Source: Clostridiales bacterium
GTDB taxonomy: Bacteria; Bacillota; Clostridia; Lachnospirales; Lachnospiraceae
NCBI GenBank assembly: GCA_018376135.1
Contig: JAHABX010000016.1
Span: 1 to 64,000, forward strand
Direction: 5' to 3'
DNA: 64,000 bases
Under the pieces are notes generated by a model. It worked only from the letters and a program-made list of their open reading frames with translations. It made no database searches and was not told the origin of the DNA. Of this stretch, positions 24,772-33,019 are shown in pieces. Position 1 is the stretch's first letter. Every line of letters begins with the position of its first letter. Position numbers and translations under genes: made by a program.

Positions 24772-25826
24772 GAGCGTGGGAAGCAAATATCAGAAGGGTG
24801 ACTCCCTATACACCGGGAGAGCAGCCGAAGAAACAGAAGATGATCAAGCTGAATACCAATGAGAACCCCTATCCTCCGGCTCCGGGTGTGCGCAGAGCCA
24901 TGGAGCAGCTGGATGTGGACAGTCTGCGGCTTTACCCGGATCCTGCGGCTTCTGCCCTGGTGGATGTGCTGGCGGAGTATTATCATGTGGGGAAGGATCA
25001 GGTCTTTGTGGGGGTCGGCTCCGATGATGTGCTCGCCATGGCATTTATGACGTTTTTTAATTCGCAGAAGCCGATCCTTTTTCCGGATATCACCTACTCA
25101 TTCTATCCGGTCTGGGCGGAGGAATTCCGTATTCCTTACGAGACCGTGGCGCTGGATGAGAAGTTCGGCATTGTGAAGGAGGATTATTACCGGGAGAACG
25201 GCGGCATCATTTTCCCCAATCCCAATGCACCAACGGCACTGGCGCTGGGGCTTTCGGATGTGGAGGACATTGTCCGTCACAATCCGGACAGTATCGTCAT
25301 TGTGGATGAGGCGTATGTGGATTTTGGTGCGGAGTCAGCGCTTCCTCTGGTGGAGCGCTATGACAACCTGCTGGTGGTGCAGACCTTTTCCAAGTCCCGT
25401 TCCATGGCAGGTATGCGGATCGGTTTTGCCATTGGCAGTCCGCTGCTGATCCAATACTTAAATGATGTGAAATATTCCTTTAATTCCTATACCATGAACC
25501 AGACCTCTTTAAAATATGGTGTAGAGGCGGTTCTGGACGATACATATTTCCGTCAGGTGACCGGAAAGATCGTGCGTACAAGGGAACATGCCAAGGAGGT
25601 ACTGGCAGGGATGGGCTTTTCCTTCCCGGATTCCAGTGCGAATTTTCTGTTCATCACTCATCCTGAGTATTCTGCAAGGGAGCTGTTTGAGGCGTTGAAG
25701 AAGGAAGATATCTATGTACGGTATTTTTCCCTGCCCAGGATCGACAACTACCTGCGGGTGACCATTGGTACAGATGAACAGATGGAGATATTCTATGAGT
25801 TTCTCCGAAGATACATGAATAAATAA
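24768..25826 (+). CDS. hisC: histidinol-phosphate aminotransferase family protein
   Basis: A PLP-dependent fold-type I aminotransferase of 352 residues. The N-terminus (IKLNTNENPYPPAPGV) is the HisC signature, the PLP-stacking and phosphate-contact segments are present (NPNAPTA, VDEAYVDF), and the Schiff-base Lys is in TFSKSRSMAGMRIGF near 210. It probably converts imidazole acetol phosphate and glutamate to histidinol phosphate, but no other his genes are near, and stand-alone HisC-like enzymes may act on other substrates. It overlaps the DUF2156 gene by 4 bases. Confidence 0.85.
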   Translation: MRAWEANIRRVTPYTPGEQPKKQKMIKLNTNENPYPPAPGVRRAMEQLDVDSLRLYPDPAASALVDVLAEYYHVGKDQVFVGVGSDDVLAMAFMTFFNSQKPILFPDITYSFYPVWAEEFRIPYETVALDEKFGIVKEDYYRENGGIIFPNPNAPTALALGLSDVEDIVRHNPDSIVIVDEAYVDFGAESALPLVERYDNLLVVQTFSKSRSMAGMRIGFAIGSPLLIQYLNDVKYSFNSYTMNQTSLKYGVEAVLDDTYFRQVTGKIVRTREHAKEVLAGMGFSFPDSSANFLFITHPEYSARELFEALKKEDIYVRYFSLPRIDNYLRVTIGTDEQMEIFYEFLRRYMNK

Positions 25827-25851
25827 CAGAAACAGAAAGGTATTCAGATAT

Positions 25852-26352
25852 ATGGAAAGTTTGGTAACGTGGTTTATGGAAGTGCTGGGCGGTAAGATAT
25901 CCAGGGAGATGATCGTCTTTATCATCTCTATGGTTCCGATCCTTGAGCTGCGCGGAGGGCTTTTGGCTGCTTCCGTTATGAACATTGAGATCGTGAGAGC
26001 GATCTGGTACTGTGTGATCGGAAATATTATTCCGGTTCCGTTCATCCTTCTGCTCATCACACCGATCTTTAACTGGATGAAGGGAACGAAGACCTTCCGT
26101 CCTATGGTGGAGAAGCTGGAAAGCCGCGCCATGGGCAAGAGTGAGCAGATCGAGAAGTATGAGTTCTGGGGACTGGTACTGTTCGTAGGCATTCCGCTTC
26201 CGGGAACCGGAGCATGGACCGGATCTCTGATCGCGTCACTGATAGGGATGAAATTCAAAAAAGCATTCCCGGCAGTGATCCTTGGAATCGTTATAGCGAC
26301 AGTTATCATGTCTGTTTTGTCCTATGGACTTCTGGGAGCGCTGATTCACTAG
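25852..26352 (+). CDS. COG2426 small multi-drug export protein family
   Basis: A 166-residue membrane protein with about four membrane segments (near 15-35, 45-70, 100-125 and 135-160). Family landmarks are MVPILELRGGLLAA near the first helix and GLVLFVGIPLPGTGAWTGSL in the middle. The family is annotated as small multi-drug export, but the transport role has weak direct support. RBS AGAAAGG is a little upstream. It sits 26 bases after the hisC-like gene on the same strand. Confidence 0.85.
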   Translation: MESLVTWFMEVLGGKISREMIVFIISMVPILELRGGLLAASVMNIEIVRAIWYCVIGNIIPVPFILLLITPIFNWMKGTKTFRPMVEKLESRAMGKSEQIEKYEFWGLVLFVGIPLPGTGAWTGSLIASLIGMKFKKAFPAVILGIVIATVIMSVLSYGLLGALIH

Positions 26353-26388
26353 TTATATGCAGCCCCGGGGCGAATTGAGGTGTATCAT

Positions 26389-27285
26389 ATGGAAGAAGTG
26401 AAAAAACTGTATTTTATCTACAATCCCCATTCCGGAAGAGGAAAGATACGGACAAAGCTGTTTGATATTCTGCAGGTTTTCTCGGATGCAGGGTATGAGC
26501 TGACGGTCTGTCCGACCCAAAGACCGAAGGATGCGGTGAAAAGGATCTCCGAGCTGTCGGATGACTATGAGCTGGTGGTCTGCAGCGGAGGCGACGGAAC
26601 CATGGACGAGGTAGTACAGGGAATGATGCAGCGTAAGAAGCGGATTCCCATCGGCTATATTCCGTCAGGCACGGTCAATGATTTTGCCAGAAGCCTGAAG
26701 ATTCCGCGGAACATGGTGCAGGCGGCACGGATCGCCGTGGAGGGCAGGGATTTTAAGTGTGATACGGGAACCTTCAACGGGGAGCATTTTGTCTATATTG
26801 CCGCTTTTGGCATTTTCACAGATGTATCCTATTCGACCAGTCAGGATATGAAGAATATCCTGGGGCATATCGCCTATCTTCTGGAGGGCATGAAGCGCGT
26901 GGTGAATATCCCCACCTGTCATATGCGTTTTGAGAGCGAAGAATGCAGCGGTGAAGGTGATTATATATTCGGGATGGTGACGAACTCCCGCTCGGTGGGA
27001 GGCTTCAAGAGCATCATTGGAAGGAATGTACAGTTTGACGACGGTGTCTTTGAAGTGACATTTATCCGAAGCCCGCAGAATCCGGTGGAGCTGCAGGAGA
27101 TCCTTTCCTGTATCGTGCGAAAGGAGATCAATCCCAGATATATGGATTCTTTCCGTGCTGCGCATCTGACCGTGGAATCCGAGCTTCCGGTCCGCTGGAC
27201 TCTGGACGGAGAATATGGCGGGGAGTGGCAGACGGCGGATATACAGAATCACAGAAGAGCGCTGAAGATCCGTGTGGAGGATTGA
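26389..27285 (+). CDS. diacylglycerol kinase / lipid kinase family protein
   Basis: A 298-residue protein of the DAGK catalytic superfamily. The nucleotide-binding motif VVCSGGDGTMDEVVQGM lies near 62-78, the N-terminal strand has YNPHSGRGK, and GYIPSGTVNDFARSL supplies the next conserved loop. Such enzymes phosphorylate diacylglycerol or related lipids at the inner membrane face and feed phosphatidic acid back into phospholipid synthesis. The ATG at 26389 is chosen because GAGGTG is 6 bases upstream; an in-frame GTG at 26380 is part of that RBS. The gene ends about 100 bases before rpiB. Confidence 0.9.
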   Translation: MEEVKKLYFIYNPHSGRGKIRTKLFDILQVFSDAGYELTVCPTQRPKDAVKRISELSDDYELVVCSGGDGTMDEVVQGMMQRKKRIPIGYIPSGTVNDFARSLKIPRNMVQAARIAVEGRDFKCDTGTFNGEHFVYIAAFGIFTDVSYSTSQDMKNILGHIAYLLEGMKRVVNIPTCHMRFESEECSGEGDYIFGMVTNSRSVGGFKSIIGRNVQFDDGVFEVTFIRSPQNPVELQEILSCIVRKEINPRYMDSFRAAHLTVESELPVRWTLDGEYGGEWQTADIQNHRRALKIRVED

Positions 27286-27312
27286 AAGCTGCCATAAAAT
27301 TGCTCTTTTCTA

Positions 27313-27341
27313 TGGAAAATCGGAAAAAGATTTGATATACT
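27313..27341 (+). promoter_or_regulatory. probable rpiB promoter
   Basis: TGGAAA (27313-27318) and TATACT (27336-27341), 17-base spacer. Confidence 0.4.
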
Positions 27342-27383
27342 GGATACAGCTTTAAAAATAGGTACGTTTTGGAGGAAGAGACA

Positions 27384-27836
27384 ATGAAAGTTGGATTTGG
27401 ATGCGATCATACCGCGATCGATCTGAAAAAGGAGATCATGGCTTACATGACAGAGAAGGGCTATGAGTGTGTGGACTATGGCGCTTTTGACGCGACTGTA
27501 CGTGTGGATTATCCGGATCAGGGCGTAAAGGTGGCTGAGGCGATCAAGGCAGGAGAAGTGGAGAAGGGTGTTCTGATCTGCGGAACCGGAATCGGAATCT
27601 CTCTGGCAGCGAACAAGGTGCCGGGTATCCGTGCAGCAGTCTGCAGCGAGCCGTATTCTGCCATGATGACTGCAAAGCACAATGCAAGTCAGATTATTGC
27701 TTTTGGTGCGCGTGTAGTTGGAAACGAGATGGCGAAGATGATCGTGGATGCATTCTTTGACACGGAATTCGAGGGTGGAAGACATGCAGAGCGCGTACAG
27801 AAGATCTGTGATATCGAAGCAAAGTACAACAAATAA
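27384..27836 (+). CDS. rpiB: ribose 5-phosphate isomerase B
   Basis: Interconverts ribose-5-phosphate and ribulose-5-phosphate in the pentose phosphate pathway. The 150-residue protein is of the RpiB/LacAB fold: VGFGCDHTAIDLK at the N-terminus, LICGTGIGISLAANK (the Cys is the usual acid/base residue) near 65-79, and KHNASQIIAFGARV near 100. The start at 27384 is preceded by GGAGGAAG; an in-frame TTG at 27369 lies within the RBS region. The gene stands between a likely promoter and a strong terminator, so it is probably monocistronic. Confidence 0.95.
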   Translation: MKVGFGCDHTAIDLKKEIMAYMTEKGYECVDYGAFDATVRVDYPDQGVKVAEAIKAGEVEKGVLICGTGIGISLAANKVPGIRAAVCSEPYSAMMTAKHNASQIIAFGARVVGNEMAKMIVDAFFDTEFEGGRHAERVQKICDIEAKYNK

Positions 27837-27858
27837 AAAAAGCCCTTTGAAAGGGAGG

Positions 27859-27890
27859 ATGCCGGGTGCTGCTCACCCGGCATTTATTAT
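27859..27890 (+). terminator. rpiB terminator
   Basis: ATGCCGGGTG pairs with CACCCGGCAT around CTGCT, followed by TTATTAT. A smaller CCCTTT/AAAGGG hairpin lies just before it. Confidence 0.85.
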
Positions 27891-28039
27891 GAAAAAGTTT
27901 ATTTAAAGTATTAACTGGCTGGCTTTATCTTATGGTCTTATTATATGCAGAAGAAATGAAGGAATCGTGTGCATTAAGTGAATCTTTTTTTAAGGATAAA
28001 TGAACAAACTGTGAACAACGGAGAAGGGAAACGGAAAGG

Positions 28040-28276
28040 ATGAGGGCAAGAGAGCGGTGTGTGGTGGTGACCTTTCAAAGCACCACAGATCTGATGGCTT
28101 TCCGGCAGGCATGTCGGCAGGCAGACATACCGGGCAGGACCATACCTGTGCCAAGACTTCTGTCGGCAAGCTGCGGGACGGCGTGGAAGAGTGACGCGGT
28201 ATACAAGGAGAGATTGTCAGAACTGGCAGGAAGCAAAGAATTGACATATCAGGAAATACATGAGATGATTTTATAG
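28040..28276 (+). CDS. DUF3343 family protein (putative Se/S carrier-like)
   Basis: A 78-residue protein of the DUF3343 family. It begins with a strand reading RCVVVTFQSTTDLMAF, has the conserved SASCGTAWKS with a single Cys near residue 45, and ends with an alpha-helical tail. The family is sometimes annotated as a putative selenium or sulfur carrier because of the conserved Cys, but no reaction is established. RBS GGAAAGG is close to the ATG. It precedes the yqeG-like gene by 13 bases and probably belongs to the same transcript. Confidence 0.75.
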   Translation: MRARERCVVVTFQSTTDLMAFRQACRQADIPGRTIPVPRLLSASCGTAWKSDAVYKERLSELAGSKELTYQEIHEMIL

Positions 28277-28289
28277 ACAGGAGGAGTAT

Positions 28290-28793
28290 ATGATGCTATT
28301 TGAACAGCTGTATCCGCGGAAAATGATCGCATCTGTCTATGAGCTGGACTGGGAGGCATTGTCCGGGAAGTACAAAGGCGTGATTTTTGATATTGATAAT
28401 ACGCTGGTGCCCCATGGAGCACCGGCAGACGAGCAGGCAGTCCGTCTCTTTGGAAGACTGCATGGTCTGGATATGAAGACCATGCTGGTGTCCAACAATG
28501 GAGAGGCGCGGGTAAAGCCCTTTGCAGACCGGCTGCAGACCGGTTATATATATAAGGCGGGAAAACCCAAAAAGGAAGGCTATGAGGCTGCCATGAGGAA
28601 GATGGGAACCGATGCGGACAGCACGCTGTTCATTGGAGATCAGATATTTACGGATGTATGGGGAGCGAACCGGGCGGGTATCTATACCATGCTGACAACG
28701 CCCATCGACCCGTCCACCGATGAGATCCAGATCGTGATCAAGCGCTGGTTCGAGAGACCATTTCGCAGGGAGAGACGGAAAAGATGCAGGTGA
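28290..28793 (+). CDS. YqeG family HAD IIIA-type phosphatase
   Basis: A 167-residue haloacid dehalogenase-fold phosphatase of the YqeG group. Motif I is FDIDNTLVPHG (near 32-42), motif II LVSNNGEARV, and motif III/IV are KAGKPKKEGYE and LFIGDQIFTDVWGANRAG. Targets proposed for related proteins include phosphatidylglycerophosphate, but none is proven for this gene. GGAGGAG sits just upstream of two consecutive ATGs (28290 and 28293). It overlaps the Pol IV gene by 10 bases, so the two are translationally linked. Confidence 0.9.
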   Translation: MMLFEQLYPRKMIASVYELDWEALSGKYKGVIFDIDNTLVPHGAPADEQAVRLFGRLHGLDMKTMLVSNNGEARVKPFADRLQTGYIYKAGKPKKEGYEAAMRKMGTDADSTLFIGDQIFTDVWGANRAGIYTMLTTPIDPSTDEIQIVIKRWFERPFRRERRKRCR

Positions 28794-30103
28794 TCTTTCA
28801 CATTGATGTGAATTCGGCATTTCTGTCCTGGACCGCATGTGCCAGGAAGGCGGCGGGAGAGACGCCGGATCTGCGGGATATCCCCTCGGTAATCGGAGGG
28901 AATGAGGAGAGCCGTCATGGAATCGTTCTGGCGAAAAGCACTCCCGCAAAGGCATATCAGATCCATACAGGAGAGACCTTATTCTCTGCCCGTCGGAAAT
29001 GCCCGAATCTGGTGGTTGTGCCGCCGGATCATAAGCTGTATGTGAAGAGGTCCTCCCAGCTTATACGGATGCTGCATACATATACGCCGAAGGTGCAGCA
29101 GTACAGCATCGATGAGGCATGGATGGACATGAGCGGAATAGAGGAGGCGGAGCGGGATCCGGTGGGATTTGCCCACAGACTGAAGGACCGGATCAGCCGG
29201 GAGCTGGGATTTACGGTGAATATAGGTATATCCAGCAATCATCTGCTGGCAAAGATGGCAAGTGAGCTGAAGAAGCCGGATATGGTACATACACTGTTTC
29301 CGGAGGAGATGGAGAGGAAGATGTGGCCGCTTCCGGTGGAGGAGCTGTTTTTTGTAGGACATTCCAGCGCCAGACGTCTGCGGACTCTTGGAATCCATAC
29401 TATTGGGGAGCTGGCACGGATGGATCCGGCAATCCTTTCGCTGCATCTGAAGAAGCACGGGGAGGATATCTGGAATTATGCCAATGGAAGGGAGCTGGAT
29501 GCTTCCGTCTTTGAGGAGACGAAGACGAAGGGGTACGGCAATGCCATGACGGTTGCCCGGGATATTGTAGAATATGAAACGGCGGCACAGGTACTGCTGT
29601 CTCTGTGCGAGACCGTGGGAGCCAGGCTTCGGCAGGACGAAGTGAAGGTATCGGTGGTGGGCGTTCAGCTGAAGGACCATCAGTTTACCGGCAGGAGCCG
29701 TCAGAACATGCTGAGGTATCCCACCAATTCCACAAATATTCTGTATGAAGAGGCATGCAGGCTGTTTCGGGAGGTATGGGACGGGACGCCGCTGAGACTG
29801 ATCGGCGTCTTTACTTCCAAAGCAGCCAGAGAGGAATATGAGCAGCTGGATCTGTTTCAGACGGCAAAAAGTGAGAAGCAGGGAAAGCTGGATGCGGCGA
29901 TTGACCAGATCCGGCGGAAATACGGGGATGCCAGTATCAAGCGCGCCTGCTTTCTGGAAAGCGGTGTCCGCCATATGGCAGGAGGGCTGAACAGAGAAAA
30001 GCAGCGGCTTGCCGGACAGGAACGCCGTGCATCGGAGGCAGAGGACGAGACAGGAGGAACGGGACATGGAGCTGTTTACACCGATAAAGAGACAGAGATT
30101 TAA
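28784..30103 (+). CDS. dinB: DNA polymerase IV (Y family)
   Basis: Low-fidelity lesion-bypass polymerase. The 439-residue protein has the first catalytic Asp in FHIDVNSAF (near 6), the YSIDEAWMDMSG palm motif near 107, a helix-hairpin-helix region (LGIHTIGELARMD), and a little-finger domain. A QLDLF clamp-binding motif lies near 354, exactly the type that binds the beta sliding clamp. A long basic, Gly-rich tail of about 70 residues follows it. It overlaps the HAD gene at its start and the next gene by 38 bases at its end. No LexA box is visible in front of this operon. Confidence 0.93.
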   Translation: MQVIFHIDVNSAFLSWTACARKAAGETPDLRDIPSVIGGNEESRHGIVLAKSTPAKAYQIHTGETLFSARRKCPNLVVVPPDHKLYVKRSSQLIRMLHTYTPKVQQYSIDEAWMDMSGIEEAERDPVGFAHRLKDRISRELGFTVNIGISSNHLLAKMASELKKPDMVHTLFPEEMERKMWPLPVEELFFVGHSSARRLRTLGIHTIGELARMDPAILSLHLKKHGEDIWNYANGRELDASVFEETKTKGYGNAMTVARDIVEYETAAQVLLSLCETVGARLRQDEVKVSVVGVQLKDHQFTGRSRQNMLRYPTNSTNILYEEACRLFREVWDGTPLRLIGVFTSKAAREEYEQLDLFQTAKSEKQGKLDAAIDQIRRKYGDASIKRACFLESGVRHMAGGLNREKQRLAGQERRASEAEDETGGTGHGAVYTDKETEI

Positions 30104-30587
30104 GCAGATGGTGGAGCGGGTGCTCCACGTGCCGGGAAATTACAGGGGCGGTATTCTGGAGATGGCGCTGGTGGTGGACTGCAGGTTTTCGCCCGGGGAG
30201 CTGAAGGAAGCGCTGGCGGAGCTGGTGCGTACCCTGAAGCAGCAAAGCGAGACGTTCCGGAATGTACGGCTGAATCTGGTGCTCTGGAAGCCCGGAGAGA
30301 AGATTCAAAGCCGTGTGGTTCCCATGTCCATGCTGGCAATGGGAGACCTGGCGGACGAAATGGAAGGTGCAGAAGGAGAGCTGTATGCAGATGATCTGCT
30401 TTCCTATCTGAAGCTTTTTCAGGCAAGGGCAAAGCTGATCCTGGTGCTGAGTGCAGGGAAGGTGCAGGTACAGGATGAGCAGGCGTGCCGGAAGGCATGC
30501 AAGCCGTTTCTGGAAAGGAAGATGATCTGGCTTTCTGTGGAAAAAGGTAATTTGGAAGAGAATTTATTCAATATTTCTCTGCTATAA
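30066..30587 (+). CDS. hypothetical protein overlapping dinB
   Basis: A 173-residue soluble protein that I do not recognise. It begins MELFTPIKRQRFKQMVERVL and alternates predicted strands and helices (MALVVDCRFSPGELKEAL; VRLNLVLWKPGE; AKLILVLSAGK), a layout that recalls a von Willebrand A-like alpha/beta fold without the DxSxS metal site. The start at 30066 is set by AGGAGGAAC upstream; the gene overlaps dinB by 38 bases, so translation is coupled. A link to DNA damage tolerance is guessed only from context. Confidence 0.65.
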   Translation: MELFTPIKRQRFKQMVERVLHVPGNYRGGILEMALVVDCRFSPGELKEALAELVRTLKQQSETFRNVRLNLVLWKPGEKIQSRVVPMSMLAMGDLADEMEGAEGELYADDLLSYLKLFQARAKLILVLSAGKVQVQDEQACRKACKPFLERKMIWLSVEKGNLEENLFNISLL

Positions 30588-30588
30588 T
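30580..30588 (+). promoter_or_regulatory. extended -10 promoter of the GerMN lipoprotein gene
   Basis: TGC-TATAAT is an extended -10 element; no good -35 is seen. It overlaps the end of the preceding gene. Confidence 0.5.
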
Positions 30589-30630
30589 AAGATAGGATGA
30601 CACATATACTGTAACCGGGGGCATGATGCT

Positions 30631-31761
30631 ATGAGAAAATGGATGGGATATTTAGTATTAACAGCAGTTTGTATCGGAATGATGGGATGTGGAAAAAAGG
30701 AGACGGGTTCAGAACTCCTGACAGAGACAAAGGAGGCAGTGGAGCCTGTAAAGGAGGCAGTTGCACCGGCAGTAGTGGAGACGCCGGAGGGGATCGCCCT
30801 GCATATCTACCATGGGGATGATCAGGCGGAGCAGATCCAGCAGCGTACCGTCTATGTGGACGAGGTGAACGAGCATGTGGTCATGAGCCGGCTGGCAGAA
30901 GCCCTTGGCATGGACGAGAGTGTGGGCGTAAAGAGCCTGACTTTTGGCATGCACGGCGGGGACAAGGTTGCCATACTGGATCTGAATCAGGCGTTTGCCG
31001 ATTATGTCAGTCAGATGGGAACGGCAGGAGAATATATCGTCATGGGAAGTCTGACGAATACGTTTCTGGACTGTTATCAGTGCGAGCTTCTGATCGTGAC
31101 AGTGGAAGGCAGGGTGCTGGAAACCGGGCACAGCGTCTATGAGGAGTATCTGGGAATGTATCCTTATGTGGAAGCGCCCTACCGCGTGGAGACCATGACC
31201 ATCGGAGAAGGCTCCATGAAGATCGACTGTCCTCAGATCGAAGGGTTTGGGGATGATCTGATTCAGGGCAAGTGGAACCGGATCTTCCTGGGAACAGAGG
31301 AGCGCGCCATGGATGAATGGGACGGAACCGGAACCTATGAGGTCACCTATGAGGTAAAGACCATGACGGCGGATGTTCTGTCCATACTGATGAACGGTTA
31401 TGTTTACGGGGAAGATGCGGCACATCCCTACGCCTTCAAATATACCTATAATATTGATCTGAATACGGGAGAGAGCATTCGTCTGCGGGATCATGTGGAT
31501 GTGGAAAAGGTTGCCGAAAATATGTTTGCGGGGACCGGCTATTATGTGGAAGAGGATATGGCTCCGTTTTTTATGGAAAGGCTGGAGGCGATCTATGAAA
31601 GCCCGGACGCACTTGCCCGGTCACTGGAAGGGTATGACTATGCGGAGGATGGAAGCGTTCCCTACGGATATTCCTACATAGCGGATGGTAAGGTGTGGAT
31701 CTGTATGGAGGTTCCTCACGCACTTGGGGATTATATGGAGATTGAGCTGGATGTTCAGTGA
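30631..31761 (+). CDS. GerMN domain lipoprotein
   Basis: A 376-residue lipoprotein with a signal peptide and lipobox ending at Cys20 (GMMGC). Residues about 55-170 form a GerMN domain (YHGDDQAEQI, then LNQAFADYVSQMGTAGEY), a module found in spore germination and sporulation proteins such as GerM and in lipoprotein LpqB-type proteins. The C-terminal half resembles the DUF3298/DUF4163 beta-rich domain also seen in the later lipoprotein at 33020. It is probably anchored on the outer membrane face. A role in cell-wall or spore-envelope work is inference from the domain. Confidence 0.75.
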   Translation: MRKWMGYLVLTAVCIGMMGCGKKETGSELLTETKEAVEPVKEAVAPAVVETPEGIALHIYHGDDQAEQIQQRTVYVDEVNEHVVMSRLAEALGMDESVGVKSLTFGMHGGDKVAILDLNQAFADYVSQMGTAGEYIVMGSLTNTFLDCYQCELLIVTVEGRVLETGHSVYEEYLGMYPYVEAPYRVETMTIGEGSMKIDCPQIEGFGDDLIQGKWNRIFLGTEERAMDEWDGTGTYEVTYEVKTMTADVLSILMNGYVYGEDAAHPYAFKYTYNIDLNTGESIRLRDHVDVEKVAENMFAGTGYYVEEDMAPFFMERLEAIYESPDALARSLEGYDYAEDGSVPYGYSYIADGKVWICMEVPHALGDYMEIELDVQ

Positions 31762-31804
31762 TCCGGGGAAATACTTTGGGGGGATCTGAAAGGAGCAAAA
31801 GAAG

Positions 31805-32389
31805 ATGAAAGAGCTTTGGAATTTATTTTTGACCTTTGCGCGGATCGGCGGACTGACCTTTGGAGGCGGCTATGCCATGTTGCCCATGCTGCAGAGGGAA
31901 GTGGTTGAGAGATATCATTGGGCAACGGAAGAGGAGCTGGCGGATTATTATGCCATCGGGCAGTGTACGCCGGGAATCATAGCAGTCAATACGGCGACCT
32001 TTATCGGGTATCGCCAGGCAGGAGTGATCGGGGGAATCATGGCAACGCTGGGAGTCGTGTTCCCGTCGATTGTGATCATTACGGTGATTGCTGCATTTTT
32101 GGAGAATTTTGCAGAGCTGGCGGTCATACAGTATGCCTTTGAAGGGATCCGGGTCTGTGTCTGTGTGCTGATCTTTAATGCGGTACAGAAGCTGTGGAAA
32201 AAGTCCGTCATTGATCAGCCGACTACGGCGATCTTTCTGCTGGTATTTCTGGTATCGGCAGGGCTGGCAGTGGCACAGAGCTTTTATCCGGAGCTGTTTT
32301 CCATCTCACCGATGGTGTATGTGATCGTTGCCGGAGTGGCGGGAGTGGTCCTGCATGGAGGAACAGGTAAGAAGGAGGCGGCAAAATGA
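31805..32389 (+). CDS. chromate transporter, first half-size subunit
   Basis: A 194-residue protein with one CHR domain and about five membrane segments. It has the family motif FARIGGLTFGGGYAMLPMLQRE and CTPGIIAVNTATFIGY. Together with the next gene it forms a split (heterodimeric) CHR transporter, in contrast to the single-chain ChrA of about 400 residues. In Clostridia these pairs are common and their true substrate is not settled; chromate/sulfate exchange is the classical proposal. RBS AAAGGAGC is well placed. The stop overlaps the second subunit by 4 bases. Confidence 0.88.
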   Translation: MKELWNLFLTFARIGGLTFGGGYAMLPMLQREVVERYHWATEEELADYYAIGQCTPGIIAVNTATFIGYRQAGVIGGIMATLGVVFPSIVIITVIAAFLENFAELAVIQYAFEGIRVCVCVLIFNAVQKLWKKSVIDQPTTAIFLLVFLVSAGLAVAQSFYPELFSISPMVYVIVAGVAGVVLHGGTGKKEAAK

Positions 32390-32955
32390 TTCTGGTGCAG
32401 TTATTTTATGAATTTTTCAAAGCTGGGCTTTTTGCCATTGGCGGAGGACTGGCAACACTGCCGTTCTTACAGGAAATATCCCAGAAGACCGGGTGGTTTT
32501 CTTCTCAGGATCTGCTGGATCTGATCGCCATATCGGAGTCCACGCCGGGAGCCATCGGTATCAATGCGGCGACCTATGCGGGCTACCATACGGATGGGCT
32601 TGTGGGAGGCGTCGTGGCAACCCTTGGGCTGGTGGCGCCGTCCATTATTATCATTATTCTGGTATCCAAGGTACTGGCAAAGTTCAAGGAGAGTGCGCTC
32701 GTACAGCACATTTTCTACGGACTGCGTCCGGCTTCCACAGGGATGATCGCAGCTGCGGGCTTTTCGGTTGTGCTGGCAACGCTGGTTCAGGTGACAGAGC
32801 TTCCGACGGATCCTCTGGGGGCTTTTAACTGGTTCGGAATCGTGCTGGCGGTGCTGCTCTACTGGGCGATCCGGAAATGGAACCGGCATCCGGTGGTATA
32901 TATTGCGGCATCTGCGGTGATTGGCATCGCGGCGGGATATCTGCACCTTGTGTGA
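32386..32955 (+). CDS. chromate transporter, second half-size subunit
   Basis: A 189-residue CHR-domain protein homologous to the preceding one. It shows FFKAGLFAIGGGLATLPFLQE and STPGAIGINAATYAGY, the same two signatures, and about five membrane segments. It overlaps the first subunit by 4 bases (ATGA) and is expected to form a mixed dimer with it in the membrane. The antiparallel arrangement often proposed for half-size CHR pairs is consistent with two similar but distinct subunits. Confidence 0.88.
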   Translation: MILVQLFYEFFKAGLFAIGGGLATLPFLQEISQKTGWFSSQDLLDLIAISESTPGAIGINAATYAGYHTDGLVGGVVATLGLVAPSIIIIILVSKVLAKFKESALVQHIFYGLRPASTGMIAAAGFSVVLATLVQVTELPTDPLGAFNWFGIVLAVLLYWAIRKWNRHPVVYIAASAVIGIAAGYLHLV

Positions 32956-33019
32956 GGCGCTGAGCGGAACGGTATGACTGAGGGGACGGAAAGCACAGGA
33001 TACAGGAGAGGAGAAGGGT

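Noticed and set aside
31805..32955. Chromate transporter split by a frameshift
   Set aside because: Each half has its own RBS, start and complete CHR signatures, and half-size CHR pairs are normal in Clostridia.
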